Positions 1 to 10,534 of a DNA stretch of 64,000 bases are shown piece after piece (position 1 is the stretch's first letter; each line of letters starts with the position of its first letter). The notes under the pieces were generated by a model. That model saw only the letters and a program-made list of their open reading frames with translations. It was not told the origin of the DNA and searched no databases. The stretch covers positions 33,183,209 through 33,247,208 of the forward strand of contig CM043971.1 in the NCBI GenBank assembly GCA_014529385.2, written 5' to 3'. Origin of the DNA: Adiantum capillus-veneris. Its lineage: Eukaryota > Streptophyta > Polypodiopsida > Polypodiales > Pteridaceae. The translations under genes were made by a program, and so were the position numbers.

Positions 1-882
1 TCTGAATAGCGTCCTCCCGCGAAAGCGATGTCAAACTGCTATATAAAAGACACAGCCTTCGAAGCATTTGAGTATCCTGAAAAGTATCAAACTTGATCGA
101 GTGGCCACCTTCCTTAAACTCTCGGACTTTCTTGCTTTTATCTTCGAGAAAGTCATACTGGTTGGCTTTGTAAAAATTCTTCTTGTTCGCATAAAACTTT
201 CCGTCATCGGAATCTGAGCTGTCTGTAGACGAGTCCTCAGTAGAACTGTCAGTCTCTGAGCGAGATGTAGCCTTCTTTGCCTTTTTCTTGCCCGTTCCGA
301 AGCTTTGTGTCTTGCTTCGCTTTTTGCTTTTTTTCTGTCTTCTTCGCTCTAATCCGAGGAGCTAGAAGAACTGTCAGAAGAAGAAGAAGAAGAACTGGGT
401 ACTCCTTCAAATCGAACACGCTTCTTCCGTTTCTTTGCTTTGTCGAATGTAGACTGACGACCCAAATATCCCGGGAAGTCAGTACCTTTGTTTTGCTTTT
501 TGCCGTGCTTTTTGCCTTTCTTTTGCACGTCGAAAAGCTGAGCAATCCGTGCATCAACCACGTTCTCCAGTTCCTTCTCCGTATATTTCTTGGAGGCAGA
601 AGGTTTCTTGAGAGCGGGTTTCGGGAGTGGTGTTGTGGTTCTCTTCCACTCCGTCTGTACCTCTTCCAAAGAGGTCTGGTTCATATATTTTGCCATCTTC
701 GGGTCCTTGGCAAAATTGAGCATCATCTTTGTTGCATCGCCGATCAATTGACGACACTCCATCTCTGTTTGCTCCGCCTGAGTAGGCCGAGGCGGGCCAT
801 ACTCTCTGCCTGAATCTTCGTTGTGATCCCAGCCCGCATCTCCAGATGCAAAGGGAGTCGACTGATCATTGCCTGAAGCCAT
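1..882 (-). pseudogene. Ty3-type gag fragment, runs off left edge
   Basis: This is the Gag N-terminal part of an LTR retrotransposon. The start ATG at 882-880 is the first in-frame ATG suited to a gag placed just after the PBS; an upstream in-frame ATG lies inside the LTR. The first frame stays open to a stop at 349-351. It has a Lys-rich stretch and a long Ser/Asp tract just before that stop. Coding potential resumes in another frame with Ser/Asp-rich sequence, then a segment resembling the start of the Gag capsid of the Ty3 element at 23.4 kb (shared VREFKEGGHSI / KKFKEGGKSI-like block). That continuation has another frame change and an in-frame TAG near position 40. So the gene carries at least one frameshift plus stops. 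Family assignment to Ty3 rests on this block only. Confidence 0.6.
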
Positions 883-939
883 AGGTGCCGCGGAAAAAAA
901 TTCGGGGATCGGATTTCCCGTAGAAGAGAAATCGGCCGT

Positions 940-951
940 GCTCTGATACCA
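940..951 (-). other. Primer binding site (initiator Met tRNA type)
   Basis: On the minus strand this reads TGGTATCAGAGC, the usual plant PBS. It lies one base from the end of the LTR at 953 and orients the element leftwards. Confidence 0.8.
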
Positions 952-952
952 C

Positions 953-1497
953 TGTAACAAACTTGGACACTCCAAGTCAAGAATCAACCGCGACAGCACC
1001 AAATAACCACTTCAAAATAATTCACAGATCACAATAGATTTGCACTGGCCCGGCGGAGTTCCGTGCCTAGAGATATTGGCCCCAAAGACTGGCGCCCCTT
1101 TCGGTATTTCTTTTTATATTAATCAATCATCAAAGTACAAGAGAGCGGTAGGGTTTCACTCTCAGACTCTGCGGTCCAGATGCTCTGAGAAGTGAGGCCC
1201 TCACCACTAATTTAAAGGTTACAAGGGATGCCCAAAAGCAGAGCCCCAAAAGCTTTTAAAATCAAAAGCATCAGTTCTCTCTCTCTCTTAGAGACTCTTT
1301 TTCTTTTTTTTTATAAAAAAAAGCAAAAGCAAAATTCGCGTCGCTCATCATTTTCCAAAATAATAATAATAATAATAATCCGCCTCCGCGATTTTCGGAA
1401 ATTAGGGTTTTTGGCAAAAATTAGGGTTTGCACGAATTTTAGGGTTTTTGGCAGAAATTAGGGTTTCTGTTGTCCGCCACGTCATCACTTTGTGACA
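953..1497 (-). repeat. 5' LTR of the left-edge Ty3-type element
   Basis: Read on the minus strand it begins TGTCACAAAGTG at 1497 and ends GTTACA at 953, directly before the PBS. The 3' LTR is outside the window, so the outer boundary at 1497 is inferred from the TG...CA rule. It contains (TAA)n near 1361-1378 and a telo-box array near the outer end. Confidence 0.6.
1402..1467 (-). promoter_or_regulatory. Four phased telo-box motifs in LTR U3
   Basis: TTAGGGTTT (AAACCCTAA on the coding strand of the element) occurs at 1402, 1421, 1439 and 1459, so spacing is 18-20 bases. Telo boxes are known plant promoter elements bound by telomere-repeat-binding factors. A regulatory role here is inference. 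Confidence 0.5.
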
Positions 1498-1653
1498 TTT
1501 GGCTTGTTCAATGTTTGATCAAGTTACTTAACAAGCTGATTTACTCCATTTCACAAAGATAAGAGCGCTTTGTGGTTACGTTTCCTCATGAAGACCTCTC
1601 CTCTCTTAGCATGCTTCTATGCATTGGGGACTGACCGGCTAATTTGCTCCAAG

Positions 1654-1658
1654 CTTGA
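1654..1658. repeat. Target site duplication CTTGA, left copy
   Basis: CTTGA flanks the outer end of the minus-strand family A element here and is repeated exactly at 11610-11614. Confidence 0.85.
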
Positions 1659-2863
1659 TGTTAGGTGCAGCGGAAATGAATGTTGTTCTTTCTCAAGATG
1701 AGTGCTCCGGACTGTGCTCAAAGTTCCATTTACTTACGGAAGGGAGAACCTTCCATTCCTTTAATGAGAGAGTGCAAGTGATCACAAACAAAGTGGTAAA
1801 CACTGTGCATGAAGGTGCTAAGACTGAGAGATAGAGAGAGAAGAATACGACACCAGAAAAGTAGTCAAACTCTCCTCCGAAGGCCCCACTCTCTATGGCG
1901 AGAGCGGACTACTATAGATTGCACGAATCTCTACAATCCAATGGACTTGCTGATGATGTCGACGAGGAGACCGGCTGAAATCTAAAAATGGTACTGGCTG
2001 AAATCTGCAAATCTTGTATCTGCTGAATTCTGACTCTGTGTCCGTGACGATGGCGATGACAACGATGCGACGACGACGCGCTGAAAACACAGATGCTAAA
2101 ATCTGTGTTTTCCGGGCTGAATCTGCAAGCCTTGGCTGATCTGACCGTGCGGCGAGGATCTGCTGCGAGAAGGTGAGATCTACGAAGTTCGGGGGTTCTA
2201 CTGCGGAGTCTGACTACTGAAAACTGAAAGCACTGATGCAGAGGGGCTGAAATGTTGCCGAAAACTACAAAACGCTAGGTTGACATGCTGATGCAAAAAC
2301 ACTAGGGCTGATTTGGGTTCTGTTGCAAGAACGCTAGGCAAATTGCTGGAATCTGCTAACGCCAGGCTTGTTCTGCTATCTGCAAAATGTTGGGCTGTCC
2401 TTGATGAAAAACGCTAGGCTGGTCTTTGTCCTATTGGCTGAAAACGCTAGGTTGACTGCCCGGGGGGGGGGGGTCTTACTGAGAAGGTGCCTGTTGAACA
2501 CAAGGTTCCTGCTACCTCTTCTGCCAGAGCATGCTAGCGCTAGCTTTTCTTATACATATTCATAGCCAATTTGCCTTACCCAGTTTCCCAACAAAAGTCA
2601 CTTAATAATAATAAGTGAAAATTGGCTAAAATAGGGAAAATAGGTCTATGCACTGTACAAATGCTCCTGATGGATTCTAACTGTAATCTAATGATCATGC
2701 TGTGTGCAACAAGAGGATATGTATCTACTCTAAGTGCCTGGACATGCACGGTCTACGAATAGACTCACAAAAGTGCCAGAACACTTCCTATTCCTAAGCT
2801 GACTGAACCCTAGACACGAAGTAGCTTGTCCACGTACACATAGGGTTAGATGTGCACGTGACA
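1659..2863 (-). repeat. 3' LTR of A-minus
   Basis: On the minus strand it starts TGTCACGTGCAC at 2863 and ends CCTAACA at 1659. It matches the split copy at 4682-4815 plus 10535-11609. It contains many copies of a CTAGCGTTTT-like motif and a C-run near 2461-2472. Confidence 0.88.
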
Positions 2864-2876
2864 TCCCCTCCTTTTT
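2864..2876 (-). other. Polypurine tract of A-minus
   Basis: The minus strand reads AAAAAGGAGGGGA directly before the 3' LTR, as expected for plus-strand priming of reverse transcription. Confidence 0.7.
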
Positions 2877-4202
2877 CAAGTGAGGTACTGGTCCCGAACT
2901 GTATGGCGTCGAGGGAGATCGCCAACAACGTCCAGAATCCTGAAAAGGACTCTTCGCCGGCCCACTCTGATGTGTGGGTCGTGCAATACTTGAGCTTCAT
3001 AAAGGTCTGCAAAGCCTTCTTCTTTGGACCCCGCTGAAAGCGACACGGTCATCTTCAATGCTTCAACTTCGTCTATAGTCATGCGTCTACCTTCTTCAAG
3101 AATCTCCGAGGATGAAAATTCCCGAAACCACTTCCAGCACAAAAACATGAACATACCCATTCCATGTAAAGTGACTGGAAAAATTCTAGTCTTCTTCAAA
3201 GAATGTGCATGCAATGTAGATGAACATAGAGACAGAGTGTCAAACCGTTCATCAAACACACGCAAACAGTGAGATCGAATCTTGTCTTTCTGATCTATCC
3301 TTATCAACTGTGGCAAATCACAATGGAAATACCCATGCTTGGTGCTCAATCCGTCTTGTGCTCTTTCTAATACTGTGTCATGCCAAGGAAGAGACATTGA
3401 ATGTGAATTCCTTGAATGCAAACATTTCATCTTTTCATGAGAAATCAGCATACATCCGTGCTCATTCATGAGTGAATCGTGCTCATCGTACAATATGGCA
3501 TGCCTATGAAAAGGGATCACATAATGACGGTGACTAAAATACAAGAGCCAAAATCGATTCTTCGTGATTGATCGAATCCTCCTTTGGGGATTCTTTGGAC
3601 CTCAACTCGAGAGCCAAGATCGGTTCTTCGTGATTGATCGAATCTGCAATGAGGTTATCTTCGCTAGAAAAAGCATCAACTAAACCATCATCCATGTGAA
3701 CAATCACGTCGTGATCATACAAATCATCATGCTCGTGAATAATCACATCTTTATCCTGCAAATCATCATAATCGTGAATAATCACATCATTATCATGCAA
3801 TTCATCATGCTTATCATTATCATGCAATTCATGTGTATCATGCTTTGGAGAAGACAAGACTGAGAGAGTCTCCTTCTCTTGTTTCTTTCCAATCTTCGCT
3901 TACATATTAGAAATAAGAGATGAAGAATGAACAACTCTCTCTCGTTGGTCTTTCTGCGCTTCACGCTCTAACTGTCTTTCTTCGCGCTCGCGATCCAATT
4001 CGGCTATTCTTTCTTCGTGCTCACGCTCTATGGCTGCCATTCTTTCTTCGTGCCACGCTCTCATCATGTCCATCATCGTCTTGACCAAAGCCTCCATAGG
4101 AGTTGGTACAATCCTTGGCGTATATGGGGAAGGGGGAGGATCAGAAAACCCTCCCAGTGGGGAAAAATTCTTCTTCGCCACTTCCATGCTCATCACCTCC
4201 AT
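2877..4202 (-). pseudogene. Family A Gag N-terminus fused to His/Asp-rich C-terminal region
   Basis: Read from 4202 downwards. The first frame (4202-3900) carries a Pro-rich N-terminus and a charged, probably coiled-coil segment of repeated Glu/Arg, like the start of the plus-strand sibling. It then joins directly to a stretch that in the sibling lies past the protease, so capsid, zinc knuckle and protease (about 1.5 kb) are deleted. A stop at the end of this frame stands where the sibling has Gln. After it come His-Asp repeats (3857-3534) and the conserved C-terminal region (3544-2876, including LHGMGMFM and CWKWF). Frame changes near 3540 and 2990 break it further. Confidence 0.75.
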
Positions 4203-4669
4203 GCGAAGTATCCATTACGCTTCGGGTGATGACCTTACACTGAAGTCGTGGGTTCTTAAGTTCACAAGGAACTTGGGTTCTTGGGGGTCTTCAGTCTTGG
4301 GGTTCTCGAGGTTCGTGAGGATCTTGAGTTCTTCTTTAGCTTGCAATCTGTGTTAGAGAAGGATCTTCTCTTACCCGAGCTCTTCTCTTTCCCGCGGGCG
4401 CACCCCTTGGCGGCCTTGCGCTCACACCAAGGTTGCTTTTTCCCACCTCATGTCGATTGGCCGGCCGCTAAGTGCACGGTCCGCTCTTAATGAGTGAAAA
4501 GAGAAACAAGGGGAGGTTGGACAAGCCCTTCTTTCCTGGGTTTCCTGTCACTCTTCAAAGACACGATTAGGAATCGACACACCCAAGAGGACTTGGGTTA
4601 CGTGCGACCGCAACAAGCAAAAAAAAATCCTGTGGTTCTTTCCTTGAGTGATACAGAACACTGCCAAAG
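4203..4669 (-). other. Untranslated leader of A-minus
   Basis: Reverse-complement match to the leader of the plus-strand sibling at 6028-6451. No reading frame of note. Confidence 0.7.
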
Positions 4670-4681
4670 CTCTAATAACAA
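4670..4681 (-). other. Degenerate PBS of A-minus
   Basis: The minus strand reads TGTTATTAGAGC, two differences from the usual TGGTATCAGAGC, next to the LTR end at 4682. Confidence 0.7.
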
Positions 4682-4815
4682 TGTTAGGTGCAGCGGAAAT
4701 GAATGTTGTTCTTTCTCAAGATGAGTGCTCCAAACTGTGCTCAAGGTTCCTTTTACTTACGGAAGGGAGAGCCTTCCGTTCCTTTAATGGGAGAGTATCA
4801 CAAACAAAGTGGTGA
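4682..4815 (-). repeat. 5' LTR of A-minus, inner part
   Basis: Inner (U5-side) 134 bases of the split LTR, cut off at 4815 by insertion of the sibling element. The rest is at 10535-11609. The last five bases (GGTGA, 4811-4815) are one copy of the sibling's target duplication. Confidence 0.88.
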
Positions 4816-5141
4816 TGTCACGTGACACATTCAACCCTATGTGTCCGTGGACAAGCTACAGCATGATCAGGGTTCAGTCAGTCCAGTCAAGTCCAGATTA
4901 GAAGAGATCTGGCACTTTTTGTGAGTCTATTCGTAGACCGTGCATGCCCAGTCACTTAGTATAGATGCATATCCTCTGGTTGCACACAGCATGATCATCA
5001 GTATTCCCTTCAGAATTCATCAAATTCAGTCAGGGGAATTTTCCAGTGCATTTAGCCTATTTTCCCTATTTTAGGCATTTTTCACTTATTATTTTGAAGT
5101 GACATTCCAACAAAAGTAGGTAGGGCAATTTTGCTAAGTTA

Positions 5142-5149
5142 ATATATAA
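5142..5149 (+). promoter_or_regulatory. TATA box of the A-plus LTR
   Basis: ATATATAA occurs here and at the same place in the 3' LTR (near 9673). Transcription would start roughly 25-30 bases downstream, close to the ATG at 5171. Confidence 0.5.
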
Positions 5150-5170
5150 GCAAACCCAAGTTAGCACTCA

Positions 5171-5437
5171 ATGGCAGAAGAGGCAACAGGAGCTTCCCAC
5201 TCAACATGCATTCTTCTCAGCAAGAACCCTCAAGCACCATCAACCCTAGCGTTTTTGGACATCTTCAACACCTCCCCACCCCTAGCGTTTTTGGTCTCCA
5301 ACAATACCTCTCCAAGCTCTGGCGTTTTCAGCATTGCATGTGTCGCCACAGTCCCAGATTTGCCTAGCGTTTTCATTAACGATACAGATCTGCCAGCGTT
5401 TGTGATTTTCAGCCTTGACAGCAGCCCAGACTCCTAG
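5171..5437 (+). other. Small ORF inside the LTR
   Basis: An 88-codon frame opens just after the predicted transcription start and is also open in the 3' LTR (9702-9968). The two copies differ at about seven residues. Its repeated LAF/VF pattern comes from the CTAGCGTTTT motif. I infer no proven protein: most base differences change the amino acid, which argues against purifying selection. Confidence 0.3.
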
Positions 5438-6015
5438 CGTTTTCAGCCCTAGCGACCACCTTCAGATCAGCGTTTTTTCCGGCAGTAAGACAACGTTTTT
5501 GCAGCAGATTTTCAGCATCAAGTACGGCGGTCAAATCAGCCCTAAGTACTTGCAAATACCCCCATTTTCAGCCTCCCAAAAACGCAGTAGACCAGCGTTT
5601 TTCAACAGTTCGAATCAGCCCGAAATTCAGCAGTTAGAAGACCGCAGATTTCAGCCCTAAAGTCGTCGTCGTCATCCCCGTCGTCGTCGTCGGCATAGGT
5701 CCCAAGTTGCATCAGTCCCTTGCATCCTCCTTGTACCACTTTGTGCAATCAATAGTCGACCACTCTCGCCAACGAGAGTGGGGCCTTCGGAGGAGGGTTT
5801 TACAACGTCTCTGGTGTCGTATCTCTCTTCTCTCTCTATCTCTCAGTCTCATACACTTGCACGCACAGTGTCCATTCACTTTGTTTGTGATCATAGCACT
5901 TTCCATTAAGAACGGAAGGCTCTCCCTTCCATAAGAACTAAAAGGAACCCTTGAGCACAGTTCGGAGCACTCATCTTGAGCAAAGCGCAAACAATCATTC
6001 CGCTGCACCTTACAT

Positions 6016-6027
6016 TGGTATCAGAGC
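6016..6027 (+). other. PBS of A-plus
   Basis: TGGTATCAGAGC, one base after the LTR end at 6014. The initiator Met tRNA type. Confidence 0.85.
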
Positions 6028-6451
6028 TTTGGCAGTGTTTTGTATCACTCAAGGAAAAAACCACAAGAATTTTTTTTGCTTGTTGCGGTCGCACGAACCC
6101 AAGTTCGCTTGGGCGTGTCGATTCCTACTCGTGGTTTTGAAGAGTGACAGGAATCCCAGGAAAGAAGGGCTTGTCCAGCCTCCCCTTGTGTCTCTTTTCA
6201 CTCATTGAGAGCGGACCGTGCACTTAGCGGCCAGCCAATCGACGTGAGGTGGGAAAAAGCAACCTTGGTGTGAGCGCAAGGCCGCCAAGGGGTGCGCCCG
6301 CAGAAAGGAGTAGAACTCGGGTGAAGAGAAGATCCTTCTCAAACACTGTTTGCAAGCAAAAGAAAACCTCAAGAACCTCGAGATCCTCAAGAACCCAAGA
6401 CCCTCAAGAACCCAAGTTCCTCGTGAACTTAAGAACCAAAGATCATAGTGC
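6028..6451 (+). other. Untranslated leader of A-plus
   Basis: No convincing coding. It matches the inverted leader at 4203-4669. Confidence 0.6.
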
Positions 6452-9335
6452 ATGGTCGTCACCCGAAGCGGAATGGATACTTCGCATACAGGTGATGAGC
6501 ATGAGAGAGGCGGCAAAGATTTTTCCCCACCAGGAGATTTTTTCGACCCTCCCCCTTCGCCATCTACGCCACGAGTTGTACTAACTCCTATGGAGATGAT
6601 GGTCAAGCAGATGATGGCCATGATGGACAAACAAGAAGCAAATCGCCTTGCTAAGGACCGCGAGCAAGAAGCAAATCGCCTTACTCTAGAACGCGAGCGC
6701 GACGCACGCAAACAAAGAAAGGCGGAAGAGGCAGCACGAAGCGCGACCTTGGAGATTGAGCGAGAGGCTCAATGAGAACTACGAACTCAAGAATTGGTTC
6801 GACAGGTACTTGCCTCGAAGACCGAACCACCCAAAGATCGTGGGAGTTCCTCAAGTGGTGCAAGCCATGATGCGGATTCCAACCATCCAGGCACAGAGAA
6901 GTTGACTTTCAGTAAGTATGACGGTAAGATGGATGCTACGGTTATTCGTTCTTGGTTGCATCAATTTAATGCTTATTTTGCGACAACTAAGAAGACAGGA
7001 AATAGCAAAGTTTTGACGGCAGCTATGTACCTTGCTAGTGATGCCATCAATTGGTACCACGCATGGAAAGAGGCACAGCTAGCCGCGCACCTAGAGGAAG
7101 CCGACGAATTCACGCCCCTTTTCCTTCAATTGGGCTAATTTCCAAGACAAGCTCAAGGCGCGGTTTATGCCACCTGAGTACCTCGCACGATTGAAGGACG
7201 ATTGGCGCGCTCTCAAGCAAAATGGTATGCCGGTTATGTCTTTTTCTAATCGTGTTTTGCAGCTAGGCACTCAATTACGAAAATCGAATGATGAGCGCAA
7301 AGAGGCTTTTCTCTTTGGATTGGACGAGTATATCAAGTACGATGTCGAGGTACTCGATCCAATCGATCTCAACAAGGCGGTAGCGATTACTCTCGCACAG
7401 GAGATGAAGCACAACAAGGGAAAGCCTAAGGAGAACAAGACTTCCACAAGTACCTCGCAGACTTCTCAGAACCCTCAAAACGGTAAGAACGGTAAGACTC
7501 GTAAAAATGGTAACTCTTCTAACCAATCTTCCAACAGTCTCTCAGAAAAGAATTCTTTCAATGAATCTAAGGGTAAGGCAAACACAATTGCTAAACCTAA
7601 GCTTACTCCAGATGAAAAGGTAGCACAAGGAATTGTAGAAGGATACATCACGTCGGAAGAGCAAAGCACTTATTCTAAGAAAGGTCGTTGTTTTCATTGT
7701 CACATTAAGGGTCACATAAAAAGAACATGTCCTAAGCTTGAATCGAATGAATCTAAAGAATCCACACAACCCACTTCATCTGTCAATGCAATGAATGATA
7801 ACACGAGTGTGCCCCACGTTTCTCCTGACCCTCCCATTAATGATTCTCTCATTAAATGTTATGGTCGTACGTCGGAGCAACGTTTTGTCATATTGTTTGA
7901 CCCAAGTAGTATGCATGATGTGATCAGTCCCTCTCTTGTTGAGAGAGCCCGCCTCGAAGTTAGTCCGAGATCTCCTATTGAGGTCTCTGGCTTTGTTCCC
8001 GGTATGGACGCTCTCCCCACGGAGGAGTGCCTTGATGTGTTTTTTGGAATTCAACAAGCTACCTTCACTAGACGATTTGTTGTTTCTCCTCTCTCAGGAT
8101 GTGTTATGATTTTGGGCATTCGATGGTTTCGTGATAATAACGCTCTCATAGATTTTGCGGCTAACACTTTAACTCTCAATGCCTTAAGTGATTCTCATAT
8201 TGTCATTCATGGAGAGGACATTGTTCATTCTCCCTCTCTCATTGCTAATATGCAGGACAAGATTGAAAGGATTCAGGAGAAGGAGACTCTCTCAGTCTCT
8301 TTTTCTCCACAGCATGACACACAGAATTTGCATGATTATGAGAAGCATGATGATTTGAATGATAATGATTTACATGATGGTTTGGATGACAAAGATAAGC
8401 ATGATGATTTGCATGATCAAGATGTGATTTCTCACAAGCATGATGAGTTGCATGAAGAAGATGTGGTTGTCCACCAGGATGATGTGTTAGTGGATGCTTT
8501 TTCTAGCGAAGCTAACCTCGTTGCAGATTCGATCAATCACGAAGGATCGATCTTGGCTCTCGAGCCTAGGTCCAAAGAACCCTCACAGGAAGTATTATGT
8601 GTTCGCATGATTGATACGCACGCATTGTTCGAATGTTTCATTCGTGATCATTTCCTGTATTTTAGTCAGCATCGTTATGGGATCCCTTTTCCTAGGCATG
8701 ACATATTGTATATTGAACATGTTTCTCTCACGGATGAGCACGAATATATGCGGATTTTTCATGAAAAGCTGAAAAGTATGCATTCAAGGAAGTCACATTC
8801 CGTCTCTCTTTTTTGGCATGACACATTTGTAGAAAGAGCACATGAAAGTACGAGCACCAAGCATGGGCATTTCCGTTGTGAATTGTCAAAGTTGATTGCT
8901 CTAGATCATAAGAGAAAGATTCGATCTCATTGTTTGCATATGTTTGATGAACAGGATGTCACTCCGTCTCTATGTTCATCTACATTGCATACACAGTCTT
9001 TAGAGAAGACAAGATTTTTTCCCTTCACTTTACATGGAATGGGTATGTTCATGGTTTTGTGTTGGAAATGGTTTCAGGAATTTTCAACCATGCAGATTCT
9101 TGAAGAAGAAAGAAGCAGGACTCTCGACGAAATTGAAGCATCGAAGGAGCCACAGAAGACTTTGTGTCGCTTTCGGCGCTGCCCAAAGAAGCAAGCGTTG
9201 CAGACCTTTATGAAGTTCAAGTACCGCACGACCCACACATCAAAGTGGGCCCACGAAGAGTCCCTTCTAGGATTCCGGATGCTATTGGCCATCTCCTTCG
9301 ACGCCATACAGTTCGGTACCAGTACCTCACTTTGA
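6452..9335 (+). pseudogene. Family A Gag / zinc knuckle / protease-like / novel C-terminal polyprotein
   Basis: Starts at ATG 6452. Order: Pro-rich N-terminus; Glu/Arg coiled-coil-like segment; Gag capsid of the Retrotrans_gag type from about 6900 to 7400 (includes NWYHAW); Lys/Asn/Ser-rich linker; CX2CX4HX4C zinc knuckle near 7689; retropepsin-like fold near 7850-8200 with FDPS where FDSG-type is expected, so possibly inactive; His-Asp repeats (8310-8500); then about 270 codons with no recognised family, containing LHGMGMFM and CWKWFQEF. Defects: in-frame TGA at 6773-6775 and a one-base shift near 7120. The frame at the 3' end may also be shifted near 9150, because a second frame (9164-9397) also matches A-minus. 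No polymerase domains. Confidence 0.82.
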
Positions 9336-9337
9336 AA

Positions 9338-9346
9338 ACGAGGGGA
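9338..9346 (+). other. Polypurine tract of A-plus
   Basis: ACGAGGGGA directly before the 3' LTR. Confidence 0.6.
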
Positions 9347-10529
9347 TATCACGTGACACATCCAACCCTATGTGTCCGTGGACAAGCTACAGCATGATCA
9401 GGGTTCAATCAGTCCAGTCAAGTCTAGATTAGAAGAGATCTGGCACTTTTTGTGAGTCTATTCGTAGACCGTGCATGCCCAGTCACTTAGTATAGATGCA
9501 TATCCTCTAGTTGCACACAGCATGATCATCAGTATTCCCTTCAGAATCCATCAGATTCAGTCAGCGGAATTTTCCAATGCATTTAGCCTATTTTCCCTAT
9601 TTTTGACATTTTTCACTTATTATTTTTAAGTGACTTTCCAACAAAAGTAGGTAGGGCAATTTTGCTAAGTTAATATATAAGCAAACCCAAGTTAGCACTC
9701 AATGGCAGAAGAGGCAGCAGGAGCTTCCCACTCAACATGCATTCTTCTCAGCAAGAACCCTCAAGCACCATCAACCCTAGCGTTTTTGGACATCTCCAAC
9801 ACCTCCCCACCCCTAGCGTTTTTGGACTCCAACAATACCTCTCCAAGCTCTGGCGTTTTCAGCATTGCATGTGTCGCCACAGTCCCAGATTTGCCTAGCA
9901 TTTTCATTAACGATCCAGATCTGCCAACGTTTGTGATTTTCAGCCTTGACAGCATCCCAGACTCCTAGCGTTTTCAGCCCTAGCGACCACATTCAGATCA
10001 GCGTTTTTTCCAGCAGTAAGAGAGCGTTTTTGCAGCAGATTTTCAGCATCAAGTACGGCGGTCAAATCAGCACTAAGTACTTGCAGATACCCCCATTTTC
10101 AGCCTCCCAAAAACGCAGCAGACCAGCGTTTTTCAACAGTCCGAATCAGCCCAAAATTCAGCAGTTAGAAGACCGCAGGTTTCAGCCCTAAAGTCGTCGT
10201 CGTCGTCATCAGCATAGTCCCAGGTTGCATCAGTCCCTTGCATCGTCCTTGTACCACTTTGTGCAATCAATAGTCGACCACTCTCGCCGACGAGAGTGGG
10301 GCCTTCGCAAGAGGGTTTTACGTCTCTGGTGTCGTATCTCTCTTCTCTCTCTATTTCTCAGTCTCATACACTTGCACGCAGAGTGTCCATTCACTTTGTT
10401 TGTGATCATAGCACTTACCATTAACAACGGAAGGCTCTCCCTTCCATAAGAACTAAAAGGAACCCTTGAGCACAGTTCAGAGCACTCATCTTGAGCAAAG
10501 CGCAAACAATCATTCCGCTGCACCTAACA
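9347..10529 (+). repeat. 3' LTR of A-plus
   Basis: Begins TATCACGTGACAC (TG changed to TA) and ends CACCTAACA. It is closely similar to 4816-6014, with small indels near 5690 and 5810. Confidence 0.9.
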
Positions 10530-10534
10530 GGTGA
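10530..10534. repeat. Target site duplication GGTGA, right copy
   Basis: Exact match to 4811-4815. The uninterrupted sibling LTR has GTGGTAAACAC at the equivalent point near 1793. Confidence 0.88.

Larger units (their letters stand above)
4816..6014 (+). repeat. 5' LTR of A-plus
   Basis: Begins TGTCACGTGACAC and ends CACCTTACA, 1199 bases. It matches 9347-10529. A TATA box sits about 330 bases in, which implies a short U3 and a long R-U5. Confidence 0.9.
4816..10529 (+). mobile_element. Non-autonomous LTR element A-plus
   Basis: Complete plus-strand element: 5' LTR 4816-6014, PBS 6016-6027, leader, Gag-protease-C-terminal coding region 6452-9335, polypurine tract, 3' LTR 9347-10529. Perfect 5-base target duplication GGTGA at 4811-4815 and 10530-10534. 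At about 5.7 kb it has no reverse transcriptase, RNase H or integrase. The layout resembles described plant gag-only LTR elements (TR-GAG type) but has a long extra C-terminal region. It inserted into the 5' LTR of A-minus. Confidence 0.9.

Noticed and set aside
249-557. Lys-rich minus-strand ORF overlapping the gag fragment
   Set aside because: A shadow frame of the gag fragment. The Ser/Asp-rich frames match the Gag pattern better.
1402-1467. Interstitial telomere repeat
   Set aside because: The TTAGGGTTT motifs are separated by unrelated bases and are not a tandem TTTAGGG array, so a promoter telo-box reading is better.
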